Shown here: one piece after another, positions 12,601-26,700 of the stretch | Layout of the letters: each line of letters starts with the position of its first letter | Numbering within the stretch: position 1 is the stretch's first letter | Assembly (NCBI RefSeq): GCF_040712315.1 | Contig: NC_134013.1 | Span: 44,314,501-44,378,500, forward strand | Direction: 5' to 3' | Length of the DNA: 64,000 bases | Source of the DNA: Castanea sativa | Taxonomy: Eukaryota > Streptophyta > Magnoliopsida > Fagales > Fagaceae | Made by a program: the position numbers and the translations under genes | Notes under the pieces: generated by a model | What the model was told of the DNA's origin: nothing | The model's database searches: none | What the model saw: only the letters and a program-made list of their open reading frames with translations

Positions 12601-15600
12601 TTCCCCCAGGAAGAAATAAAAAAACAAAAAAAACAAAAACTATTACCGTATGGAGGAGGGTGGTAGCTTCGAAGTTTGGGGAAGAGTGGGGGTATGGACT
12701 TCCAATTTGGGTAGGGGTGTTCATGGGTGTGATTTATGGAGAGAGATTCGTATAGGCTGGGAGGATTTTAGAAAAAATACTCAATTTGTTGTTGGGGTGG
12801 GGAATAGAGTGAGATTTTGGCAAGATGGGTGGTGTGGGGCAGGGGAAAGGCAGAGTTGGAATGTTTGCATGTTTGCTTCATTTGGGATCTAAGTGATTGG
12901 GAGATGGATACATGGGTAGTTTTTACTCGTATCTTGGAATCCAATATTCCTTCAACAAATTATGGGGTTCAGATGAGATGGAAATTGGAGAGAAATGGGG
13001 ATTTTGACATTTGCTCGTTCTATAATAAGTTGTGAGGTTCTTTTTCCATTGTCTTTCCTTGGAAAGGTATTTGGAAAGTCAAGGCCCCTCGGCAAGTTTC
13101 CTTCTTTGTTTGGATTGTGGCTTAGAATAGGATTCTTACGGGTGATAATTTGAGACGTAGGGGCTTTGATTTTGTTGACAAGAGTATTATGTGTCATGGT
13201 TGTGGAGAGACTGTGGATCACTTACTGCTTCATTGTGAGATGGCTCGTCGACTGTGGAGTTCCATTTTCAAATCTTTTGGGATCTTATGGGTCCTACCTA
13301 GCATAGTTCCAAATTTGCTTTTTGGTTGCTGGAATTGGTTGGGGAAGCACTCCTTTAAAATCTGGAACTTGGTTCCTTTGTGCTTAGTGTGGTCTCTTTG
13401 GAGGAAGCATAATCAGCAGACCTTTGAAAACTTAGACAGTTCTGGAGACCAGTTGCTTAGTTCTTTTAGTGGATCTTTGTTTGACTAGTCTCGAGCTTGG
13501 GGACTCACATCTTGTGATTCCCTCTCCTTATTCCTAAACTCTCTTATCCTTTGTAATTAATTTTCTGTTTTATTTTTCTTTCTCTTCGTTCTTTTTGGTT
13601 TGCTTTGTACCTTTCATGCATAAAGAAGCTTCATGAATATACATCTTTCTTACTTATCAAAAAAAAAAAAAGTTCTGAAACTTGGAACAAGTTCTTCAAG
13701 CATCAAGTAGCAAGAATGGGTGTCAACTAGTTGAATAAACAGGTAAAGAGTGCATATGTTGAGCTACTAGGGAAGTAATAACCTCTAAAGAGGCTAGAGC
13801 AAGAAATAGCTTCCAAAACTTTAGGGTCAACTAAACATCCTTAACAGAGTAGTCAAAAAACAGCCACATATATTCTTCTCCACTATTCTATCATATGCAA
13901 AATAATACTCTCGTCACCTCCTTAATTGGCACGTTCTTTTTTATTACTTCTAATAAGGTTATTTTAGGTTATCCTCTACCTTTTCTCATTCCTCACTGGT
14001 GTATTAATTGCTACCCTTTGCACATGATCAAACCACCTTAAGCAACTCTACCTTATCTTTTCATCAATAGGAGCCACCCCTATTTTTAAGCAAATTACTT
14101 CATTTCAAATCCTTCTTCTTTTTATTTTTTCTTTTTTTCCACTTATCTATCTAAACATTCTCAACTACACTCATTTTATGAATATAGTGCTTCTTAATAA
14201 CTCAACATTCAATACCATAGAGCAAATTTGGTCTTATAACAGTTGTATAAAATTTCTCCTTAACTAAATAGCTATTCTACGATCACACAATCTTCCTAAT
14301 ACACTTCTTCACTTCATTCATATACTATGATTTACATCCTCTCCAGTATCTTCATTCTTATGAATTATTAATCAGAGATATCAAAAGCAATCCCTTTTTT
14401 AGTATCAAAAGCAATCCTTTTGAATTATTAGTATCTTTTTTAGTATCAAGTCTTACAAACCCTTCATCTTTGTTTCTAAAGGTATATATATAAAATAACA
14501 TCATGTATAGAATATCAATAAGTACAGGATAGAAAACTGACCAATTCTTAATTCGGTTCCAGGCTTTGGACTTGAAGTATCTAGTCCAGCAGTTCTGGCT
14601 CGGAAGCTTTCAGGAACATCGGCAGAAGCACAAATAGGAGGTTGGTCAGGCAACACTCTACCAAGGGAGAATATTTGAAGTTGATGTAGGAGTACAAATA
14701 CCTAAATTTTGAAAGGGTGACAAATATTAGCAAAAGAAATGACGCATTATGATTTACCATAAAGCTCTAACAAAATCAAATGCATAATATGTACAAATGT
14801 ATTTTACGTTTAACTACAATATAAGATTCTTACTTTTCCAAAGGATTTAAATGTCATTGATGAAACCAGAAAGTGACCAAGTCTATCTGAAACTTCTAAA
14901 GCTCAATAAGAAGAGATATGACAAAAAGTACAACTCAAACCTTAACCAACTCGCACATTCGCTCACCAGCAGTAAATGATGATTCAGCTGGAATAATATC
15001 TGTAAGTACAACAATTTTATGAATAAATAAAAGATAAGGGAAAAAATCCAATGAAGAAACAGTAATCTATTCTGGAAAGCATCTATTAAAAATCAACTAT
15101 ATTATGACAGTTTTCACTATACCATCAGAATAGGACTTCTGTGATGGCAAGAGGATGCACTTGGGCTCTTTCCGAGGAGCTGAAGCCTCAATTGCTACAA
15201 GTAGAAAATTTGCAGTACAAACACATCACTCAAAACATTTAACATGCCAACTCAACAGTCACAACATGAAACTCCACAGTGAATACCTCTTTTACACATT
15301 TTCCACTCATCACAAAGGAATGTTAAAAGTAGATCAACCCAGATTCCTCTAATTTCTTGTTGAATAGCAATAGTACAGTTCCTGTATGAATCCTGTGCAT
15401 GAGAAAACCATTTGAAGTAAATTGCATGGTATAACATGTAACTGCAACAATAGAATATTTGAAAGTGTAGATATGTTACATGGATGGAAGTAGAAACCAA
15501 CACAATTTTCTTATGTTATTGTCTTTACATTTTCTTATGTTAGTACAGGTCCTAGCATTAGTTTTCATAGTCTTCCCATACAGGTCTCCCTTTCTCTAAG

Positions 15601-18600
15601 AAAATGATAAGAATGTGAGAGTGCTTTGTCTATATCCTATGCTCTCATTTGGCACAAGTAAGCGAGTTTTATTTACCCAAAAAAATATTCACACTGGTCG
15701 AACTCAAATTTTTATGTTGTTTAATTATCTATCCTACACCATATATTTTGCTGATTATTGGTTATTACTAGTTTTATGGTATAATATATCATACTAAGTC
15801 TAATTTGTTACATAAACTATGGCAAGGCAGATTGTGTGTATTAGGCCATTGATGGAATTAGACAATCAGTACCTACTTCAACTCATTATAGACATGCAAC
15901 TCCTGGTTCATGTTTTCATGATGCACCCACTACTCAACTTAACAAGCTCATTCGGCGATTGCAGAGTGCACTAGCTTCTTCTTCAACTACTAATTTAGTT
16001 GATTCAGGTAATGCTGCATGCATGGCTAATAAATCCTTGTCTTGGGTCATTGACTCCCACACTAGCAAACATATATAGGTATATTATTTTTCTTTTTTGA
16101 TTTGACTCATGTTAAACACCAAATTGTTTTAGCTAATAGTCCTTCTCAGCCAATCCTTGGAAAAGGTGTTCTTCATCCAATAAATTCATTATCTTTATCC
16201 TCTAGCCTCTATGACTCTAATTTTCTTTTGATTTGATTTATGCTAATCAATTGACTAAATCCTTACAATGTGAAATTATTTTTTCCTCTTATTTCTTGTA
16301 GCTTTCAAAACTTCAAGACCAAGAAGATGATTGGTTCAGGGCATGAAAAAGGATAGCCTATATTATCTGGATCTGGATGGCTCTTTCTTTCTCATTTCAT
16401 TAGTCTTGAGTGCTACCGTCTCTCCTCTCCAGTGGCATTTACGTCCTTGGCCATACTCAAGTCAACAATTCCTGCATTGAGCCATGCGTGTAGTTTAGAG
16501 AGTGAAGCATGCTTGTTAGGGAAGCATTATTGTAGTTCCTTTTCGAGCAGTCATAAACATCAGTCAGAGTCCTTTGATACAATTACTTTAGGATGCCATG
16601 GTTTTTTTTTTTTTTAAAGAAATGAAGGAACTGTGGACGAATAATTTTCTTTTTCGTCACAAATTCATCTATTCAAGACTAATTTTATGGGCCCACATGT
16701 TACATCCAACCAAAGTAAAAGTCATGTGGTTTTAAAGGTCTATTTATGTGTCCTAAGGTTAAGAAAAATTTTAATTTGGGTTTTTATTTAACAATTTATG
16801 GTCAATTTTGTATTAAGTGGAAAAATTGTAATGTCTGCAACCCTCGCAACTTCTATATATTTAAGTTAATGTTTTATTATTTATTTCCTCATTGGGTTTT
16901 TTAGATTACTAGACAAATTAGGAATTCTAATACCACTAGTACAAAAAAAAAAGTGCTTATATATAATTATGCTTAACAAGTCCTAATACCACTAGTACAT
17001 AGTACTCTTTTTTTTCTTCTTCTTCTTGTTGTTTGATAAACTACCACTTATCCCAAAAACTTCAACTATTAGAAAATTGTGAATTTAATCATTTGACCAT
17101 TCCAACCCCAAAATAACTAACACGTTGGATTTTTAATTTTTTTTAAATGGGAGATGGGGTTCATACTCAAGGCTATCTGCTCCAATATCATAATCAACTA
17201 TGAATTATCCTAGATATTAACCCTGTTAGGAAATGATTAATTAAATCATTTAAACACTATTTTAACACATGTTACTGTTCATGGATACTATTCATACAAC
17301 CCATGAGTACCATATATTTCTCTTTTTTCCCTTCTTTATAACCCTAAACCAAGCTTGTACTCTTTCCTATCAAAACCCCTAAATCCACCACAACCACGAA
17401 TAAACAAATTCCCCAACTTGTCCTGCATTGTGAAAGAGAGATCTAACTTACCTCATATAGTTTCTAAACTTGATAATGAAATTCTTGTTGAGTTTAATAA
17501 CAGCATTAAGGTTCTCCAATCTAGTAATGAAATAGAACTTTCCCGGTCTGTCATGATTTCATTTTGTGCTATTATTCATTAAACTAGTTGAGCTCACAAC
17601 AAAATGGCATTGCTTCCAACAACCACCCCCCCCCCCAAAAAAAAAAGAGCATGGTCAGTTGCTGGCGTCTTGCTGTTCAGTACAGAGGTACCAAAACACT
17701 TTTGCTGTTCAGTATTGTTCTCTCCTCTTGCCATCTCATTAATCTTATGCCCTTCACTGTCCTGAATCAAAAGTTTTTGTTTTCTCTTTCATTTCCTAAT
17801 TGCTCACCTTTTCCCCTATTCATACATTTGTTTGTCATCTTTCTTGTCTTAGATCCTAGCCAAGATAAGTTATCCATTCGGCCTTGTAAATGTGTTTTCC
17901 TTGAGCATTCTCATAATGGGTTATCAATATTTTAGTGTTGAGTCTCACAATTACTTCAGGAGTGATGATATTGTCTTTTCTAAATCCACCTTTTTTTCCT
18001 TGCCATATCAGAATTTGTCTTCTAACCGCATCTCTCTCCTATGCATATGTATTGTTACAATTCAGGAAACTATCTTTATTAGTACAATCATGTTTTCCAC
18101 GAATTTACCAAACATATCAAGGTTGATTGTCACTTTATTCAAGATTTATTGATGAAGAAACAAATTGTCACTCCTCATATTTGCTCAGATGATCAGCTAG
18201 GTAATCTTCTCACAAAGTCGTTAGCTCATGCCTCCTTTTAGAGGTTATCCTTCAAGCTATAACATATAGATCAATGAGGGAGAAGTATTGGAATCATTTC
18301 TTGTTATTTTTATATTAGCTTGTTATCCTTATGTTAGCATAAGGGTATTCCTACAATCATGTCATATCACTCTAATATATATATATATATGCTGCAGTGA
18401 ATGGACTAATTAATTAATCTCTAAACCTATTTTAAATATTTCTTTCCATTACTTCTTCTCTCCCTTTTCTTCTCACCAAACCTAACCTTCCATATTTTAC
18501 AAACTCAACTACTGTTAACTACAAATAATGGCCTGAGATTAATTAATTGATAACTCGACGCACTCACTCTATATTAACTTCAACATCTATTACCCCACAA

Positions 18601-21600
18601 AATTTGCATTGGAGCAACTGAAGAATAACGTAAAATTTATTTCAAAGCTTGAACCACGCCTACAAGTAATTATAATTAGTATATCCAAATAAGTTACATG
18701 AAAGCTTGAACCACGCCTACAAGTAATTATAATTAGTATATCCAAATAAGTTACATGAAAGAATAACAATTTTGGAATTGTACTATCTCAAAATATTACT
18801 TATAGGCATGGTTTTAAAAACCAGACCGGTCAAAGTATTGGAAAAGATAGTAGTTTCCGACTTTACGGTCCGACCGATGGTCGAATTGGTGATGTCATTA
18901 ATATTTAATTAATAATTTTAAAATTATTAAAATAAATACACAATAAGTTTAAAACTAATTATGTTTAGTTAAAAATATATAAATAATTTTATGTAATTTT
19001 TCACATATTTTTAATAATAATTAAAAAAATAAAAAATTGTAACTAAATATTAACATTTTAAAGTAATCATTCTCAAACCATTGAGATAATAATCCTCCAA
19101 GAAAAACAAAAATAGGTTCATAATTTCATTATATCCAGAACTAAATGTTTTAAATAAAGAAATTTTAATATTCATTTAGTAATATCATAAGGATTAAGAG
19201 TGAATAAATGGATTTAATAAATCTTTCCCAAAAATTAATAGGATTTATGGTTTTTCCTTTAATAAAGATGAATGTACCAAATTCAAAAAAAGAAGAAAGA
19301 AAAGAGGCAATGTGTAATTGTAAAAGACATTCAGCTATCCAACTATTAAAACCTAGCTCACCCTTCTTTATTACACCACAAATACACACAATCACACATA
19401 TAGTCCATTGACTCCACCATGATATGCACTCCCAAAAAAAAAAAGTCTCAATGCAATTTATTATATGCTCTATCACCAATCCTTGATTCTCTCCCATATT
19501 AATGTTTAGTATTTTGGAATTTGGATATTACTCGAAAGTTAAGGAAGACCAAAAGGAGGGTATTTATTAAAAATTTCCTTTTAATTTTATTTGACCAATG
19601 AGATTGGTTTTACTTCTGCCAAATTTTTAATTGGCATCACTACCCAACAAAACAAATAGTCAAATACAACAAAAGAAATATCTCAGCAACCTGACGTTTC
19701 TACTCTCTAGTCTCCACCTCTCTGGCTCTCTCAGTCTCTCTACCTAGCCTACGCTTTCTCTCTTTCTCTCTAAAAGACTAAAACGCCGCATCCCTGAAAC
19801 TGAAACATCCCCACAAAAAATTTCCCAAAGCACTACTAAGTTTCAGATCTAGAAAAAAAGCAACATTTCGCTGCCCTCCCTTCATTGCCGCCCTAAGTTC
19901 CAGATCTGAGAAAAAAAGAAGTAACATTTTGCTGCAAAATAACTCCATTGTAGAGCATCTTCACAAAAATCCGAAAAAACCGATTCAACCGTACCGGTTT
20001 CCTGTTATTCCGGTTAAACCGACAGTTACCGGTTAAATACAATTTTCTAAGATTTCTGGTTTTAAGAGAACCGGACTGGAACATCTCCCGGTTCCAAGTT
20101 GAACCGGTCCGACCGGACAGTTCGGTCTGGTTTTTAAAACCATGATTATAGGTGCTCTTTTATATGCTGAACTCAAGTTTCATTTAACAATAAACCAAAT
20201 AATGCATTGATGAGAATCAACAAGCATTCAAGGATCCATTCCATGTTCCAGTTGGGCCTATTACAAGAGCAAGATCCAAGAAGATCCAAGAAGCACTTAA
20301 TAGGCTGATTCAAGAGATTTGGGCTGATTCTAACGCAGGATGTTCCAAGCTTGGCCCAAACGAAGATGAAAGTGTAGTAAATTTAATTCAAGCTATTTAG
20401 GGCTGATCTGACTTAATTGGGAGTGATTTATGGCATGAATTAATGGCTGATTGACTTTCCAGCTCTGTATCAGTTAAGACAGATTTTTTCCTATTTTGGA
20501 TCTGCTAATTTCAGACCAAATCAGCTTTTATTTAGGGTTTTATTATTTAGTACGTTTTTTAGGTGCATTTAGGTGCATTTAATGCTTTTTAGGTCAAACT
20601 TGATTCCTGATATGGTAAGGTATCAATTAGGAGTTATTTCAGAATATATTTTCTTGTCTGTCAAGTTTTGTGGAGTCCTTAAATAGGCTCTGAAGTCTGT
20701 AAACGTTTTTTAAGATTATTATTGAATAAAATTCAGAAAAGGTGAGGCTTTGCTCTCTTTTGGTTCTTCAAGAACTGTGAACTTATCAAGGATTCTTCCT
20801 TGTGGCGTTCAAACTTTATACCTTTGGTTCGTGATTCTTTATAATCATTGGGTCAAGGTCAACTTATACCTTTGGTTCGCGTTTCTTTTATAAACGTTGG
20901 GTCAGGGTTTCTATCATAAATCTGATTTTTAGCTTTCCTGGGTTAAATATTCCAATATTTTTGTTGGGTCTCAAAGCGTGTCGATTGAGGTTCGCATCAT
21001 GCATAGTTCAAGATTCATATATCTAACAAGTATAAACACTGCATAGTTCACGATTTATATATCTAACAAGTATAGACACTTCGTCTTACATCTATAGGCC
21101 TATGATGTTGGCTGAGAAAAAAGAGTTGATAGATATCAATTAGTACTGCAATGCTATCAACAAACATTGAATTTGTATATCAAAAAAAATAATAGAAGCC
21201 ATGAGATTTTCCACAAAAAAAAAAAAAAAACTATTGAATCATCAGAAGTTTTAACTTACTTTCAGCAATTTAAGATGATGGCCATTAAATTCAACCTCAC
21301 TATATGGGAGCAACTGCCGCAAAAGCCAACCACCATCCCATAATGTCTCTGCAGATATATTTGAACGGCAAAAGAGGTTGACCAGTGCATCAAGTACCTA
21401 AAATAGATATCGCAATAAAAAAATGTTACAAGTTCCAGACTGACAGAAATTTGGAATCTCTCAACTTTCCCTTCGACAAAAAATACATCCAAATCAATTG
21501 TAATAATAATAACAAAGTGAAGAAAAATATCAGAAGTACGCAGAGTCTCCATCCATATCATAAAAGGAGCTTCTAGGGACAAAATAAAATTTGATGGCAG

Positions 21601-23723
21601 GCTTGTATTATGCAGATTTCTTGCCCTATACATGCACCTTAGTCAAGGTGAAAGCTAGGGATGGAAATGGGGCAGGTAAGGCAGGTTTCTCCATCTTTAT
21701 CCTCATTACCCAGCTCTGCAACTTAAATCTTCCCTCTATACCAACTCCAAATCTGAAGTAGAAAATTATCAATCACCAAACTCCTTAACTAGTACAATCT
21801 CTTGTCTTCGAATAAGAAACTTAGAATTGAATCCGCCTACACTAAGGAAAAGGTGTTTAAAGGAAGTAAGAGAGCTGCGGCTACCAATCGTTGCATAGCT
21901 TGAAGTCCAATGGCTTTTCACCAGACCAAAACATAAAACAAAATCAATGTCCATCTCATAAAATTCTCAACAGCCATTCCCAACCCACCCCGCCTTATTA
22001 ATCATAAAAGATAAGTAATTTTAAGAGAAAACGGGTTCAAATCAATCAAACTTTACAAATTAAAAAATATAATAAAATAATAGGAGAAAATATTTTATGA
22101 GTAAAACTAATTGAATTAATAGACATGATACAAAAGCTCCAAGGGAACAACATAAGAGTACAAGTTAAATGCTCAAGTTTCCCAAAAAGTAAAAAATATA
22201 GTTATCCAAGAAGGCCATCAGATTAATGGTCTACACCCATCTAATGACATACAAAAATATAGGGAGCAGGAATGTTCACTCAGAACAAGGGGATCCACTA
22301 TCTCCTATGCTTTTTTTAATTTTGATGGAGGTGTTCAGTAGGATGTTGAGAAGAGTGGAGGGAGCTGGCTTGATCCCTGGCTTTAAAGTTGAGGGTAGGA
22401 GGGATGGTGGGGAAAGTGTTTCACATCTATTGTTTGCAAATGATACTATCATATTTTGTGTTGCAGATGTGGAGCAAATTCTTCATATCCGGTTGTTGTT
22501 ACTCAGTTTTCAGGAAGTAACAGGTTTGAAGGTCAATGTGCATAAGTGTGAAATGGTTCCAATAGGGGAGGTTGATGATGTGCATGCCCTGGCTGGATGG
22601 GATAAAGTTTGTGCGCCTATAGCTATCGGTGGCTTGGGAATAAGAAAACTTACTACTTTCAATAAGGCTTTATTGGGGAAATGGTTGTGGCGGTTTGGGA
22701 GGGAAGAGAATCAGTTATGGAGGAGGGTGGTAGTTTCTAAATATGGGGAAGACTGGGGGGGATGGACCTCAAAGCTAGGTAGGGGAGTTCATGGGTGTTG
22801 TTTGTGGAGAGGCATTCGTATGGGATACGAGGATTTTAGCAAAAATTGTCAGTTTGTTGTTGGGTTGGGGAATAGAGCGAGATTTTGGCAGGATAGGTGG
22901 TATGGGGATCAACCTTTCCAATTGGCTTTCCCAAGGCTGTATGGTATTACCATTGATAAGGAGGCATCTGTAGAAGCTTCTTTGTCAAGGCAGGGGGCGG
23001 AGAATAGAAGAAATTGGGATGTTCGTTTTAGTCGAGAGCTTAATGATTAGGAGATGGATGAAAGGCTGCATTTTCTTCGTATATTGAGAGCTAATACTCC
23101 TCCTCTAGATGTTGGAGACCGAATGAGATGGAAGTTGAAACCTAATCGGGAATTTGACATTCGGTCGTATTATAACAAATTGCGGGATTCCCCCTTAGTT
23201 TTCTTTCCTTGGAAAGGTATATGAAGAGTAAAGACACCTAGACGGGTTTCGTTTTTTGTTTGGTGTGTAGCTTGGAATAAAATTCTAACGGGTGATAACT
23301 TGAGATTGAGGAGATTGGATTTTGTAGACTGGTGTATTATGTGTCGACATTGTGGAGAAACGGTTGACCACTTACTTCTTCATTGTGAGATGGCTCATCG
23401 GTTGTGGAGTTTTGCCTTAATAACTTTTGGTTTGTCTTGGGTTGTCTTGTGCATCCTATGGTGTATTTGGAAGGAACGGAATCGGCGGACTTTGAGAATT
23501 TGGATAGTTCCGGTGATCAAATGCTTGCTTCATTTAGTGGGACTCTTTTTTATTGGTCTCTGGCATAGGGACTCATGACTAGTGATTCTCTCCCTTCTTT
23601 CTTAGCTCTCTTTCTCTTTTGTAATTAATATATTGTCTAGTTTTCTTTTATGTTTTCTCTATGTTTTTTCTTCTTGTATTTTCAGGGTCTACTCTATGTT
23701 TTTCATGCATAGAGTAGCCGTTC

Positions 23724-23791
<68 letters not shown>

Positions 23792-26700
23792 TTCTTACTT
23801 ATCAAAAGAAAAAAAAATGTTCACTCAAATATCTCAAAAGAAAGCCTTTGCCACTCAAAAGTCCCCTTCCTTCTTTCCATATATCCTCTTATTTCCTTCA
23901 TTCCATAAACTCCACTTTACACATGATGGAACTAATATTCCATACTCTATTCTAAATGAAGTAGGTCCCCTCTCCCTAGAAGCATGGTTAGGATATAAAG
24001 ATAGCAAATAACTAGGTAAATTAGATAGAGTGCTTTTAATTTAAAGTGACTCTACCTCCCTTGGATAAGTACAAACGTTTCCATCCCGCTAATCTCCTCT
24101 CCATCTTCTCCAGAATCGGGTTCCATATTGTCTTATCCTTGAATTTAGCACCCAAAGGAAAACCCAAATATTTTATTGGAAGAGTACCTTGAATGCAGCT
24201 ACGTACATTCAACAATAACCCAATATTATAAACCACTCCCACAGGAACCAATTCTAACTTTCCCAAATTTATTTCTAGACCAGAAACCGCCTCAAACCAA
24301 ATAAGAATCATATAGAAAATTAGAATCTAATAAAGGTCAGCATCACAAAAAATTAGTGTCATCAGCAAAGAGGAGTTGAGACACCACCAAAGATCTTCCC
24401 TCCAAATTACCCACACGAAAACTTGACATGTGACCTTCCTGGATAGCTTTATCCAACATTCTTCCAAGAGCTTCCATGAGCAAGACAAATAGCAAAGGAG
24501 ACAAAAGATCACCTTGTCTCAACTCTCTGGAACTCTCGAAAAAACCAAATGGAGAACCACTAATCAAAATAGAGAAACGAACAGTAGATAGACAGAGTAA
24601 AATCCAATGCCTCCATTTATCAAAGAACCCACTAAGCTCTGGCAACTTCATAAGAAAACCCCAATTAGCATGATCAAAAGCCTTCTCAAAATCTAGTTTA
24701 CAAAGTAACCTAGTAGACCAGTCTTCAATCTACTGTCAAGGCATTCATTAGCAATAATTACTGGGTCACGGGTCAAGAATCTACCTGTTCAGAACAAAAG
24801 CATTTTGAGAAGCTGAAATAATATCTCCCTTGATTGTGCATAATCAAGTAGCCAAGACTTTAGCAATAATTTTATAAACCCCCCCCCCCCCCAAACGAGA
24901 CTATTCGGGCGGAAGTCCCTAACTTCAACTACTGCAATTTTTTTGGGATAAGTGTAATGAAGGTTGCATTCAAACTTTTCTCAAACTGACCTTCAACATA
25001 AAAATGATGAAAAACAATCATAAGATCAGGTTTGAGAATCTCCCAACGAGCTTGGAAGAATGCCATGGGAAAAATATCTGGCCAGGCGATTTATCACCAT
25101 TGAAATCTTGGATAACATCAAATATCTTTGCCTCCTCAAAAGGTCTCTCTAACCAATCAGCTTTATCTTCGGATATCATTGGAAAATAAAACACATTTGG
25201 AAATGGTCAATCAACTTGTTGCTCCATGTATAAATCCAAGAAAAATTGAGTAATACAATTCGAAATCAAATCTTGATTGGAAGACAAACAAACATTAACC
25301 ATAAGACTCTCAATACTGTTATTTATTTTGTTAAAATTGACCATCTTGTGAAAAAATCTTGTATTGGAATCAACCCCCCCCCCCCCTCAAGTGTAGTACC
25401 CTAGACTTTTGTCTCCAACTAATCTCTTCTAATAAAGTGAACTTCTCAATTTCTATACAAAGATTAACCTGTTCTAATTTTTCCTGAGTTGTTAGAGGGT
25501 GAGTCCCCCCTCGAGCATCTAGAGCATTAATTTACTCCAAAAATGTTGCTTCTTAATAGTGAATGCCAAACTCCATTTCATTCCACCTTTTTTGGTCCAA
25601 TTTCAAAGCTGCCAACTTCTTGTCCAATATATGACTAGGAATTCCTTGAAACAAGTAGGATGCCCACCAAAATACAAGTTTTTTTTTTCGTAAGTTCATG
25701 AATAGAAAGATGGTGGAAATTCTAAAAAAAACACATTGGTATCGATAGGTACCGAATATTTATTTTCCCTTACCAAACTAAAATGGTTACCAATACAATT
25801 TTATTCATTAATTTCAACACATCTTAAAGCCTCATAGTAAGAATAAATAGTAAAAGCACCATTTTGCTAAATTTCCAACACATTTTTTCCACCATTTGTA
25901 CTCAATTCTGAACCAAGTACAACATAACCATAGAAGGAATTAACCAATCCAACTCCCAATCTTGAACCAACCTCAAAAACATAGGGTTCCACTAAACCTA
26001 GTAATACCACATGATCAAACACTATACCACTATACCAATCATGGAATTCTCTATGAAATCTCGTGCTATAGATCTAGCCTTCCCCACCCATCAAGCTATC
26101 CATGACAGAATTAATTGAGGCATTCTGATCAAGTGAGTAAGCAAACAAGTCTGGATAGAACTCTTTAAGAGATTGATTTCCACACCAAAATCATGAGGTA
26201 TCCTAACTAAACCCGAAGTCTAACCACCCCATTCCTCCCCGTATCTCACAGCAATCACCCATATCCATAAATGTGTAACCTCAGACCCAAATCTCCATAC
26301 ACTTTCCAAATAGGGCCTAAAGAGAACTTAAAGTCCACAACCGAGGTGCCCCACAAAACGTTTCTCTGAAACGTCTCCAACCGATTGCCCATGCTACTAG
26401 GAATAGTAAAACATGAAACGCTTATGTTGGTAAGCGCGCAAATGTACTTTTTAGAAGTATTAGTCTCCCACCCTTAGACAAGCTTCTTCCCCCAAAGACA
26501 ACCTACATTCCATTTTCTCCAAAATATGATTTCACATTGTTGCTGCCTTAAAGGAAACTCCAAAAGGCATCCCTAGATAAGGCATTGGTAAGTTCCCAAC
26601 TTTACAACCAAGGATACCAGCTAAATCTGCCATATTACCCACATTACCTATTGGGACCACCTTGCTTTTACACAAATTAACTTTCAAACCTATAACAGCC

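Noticed and set aside
4535..13671. LINE A (minus) and LINE C (plus) as one twin-primed insertion
   Set aside because: Each has its own poly-A tail and family differences; two independent insertions fit better.
9658..13690. ggttctgaaac at both 9658 and 13672 as LINE C target duplication
   Set aside because: The left copy is inside LINE A coding sequence 1.3 kb from the LINE C start; chance match.
23633..23908. ORF with a long Ile-Tyr repeat
   Set aside because: Translation of the (TA)n microsatellite in the LINE D tail.
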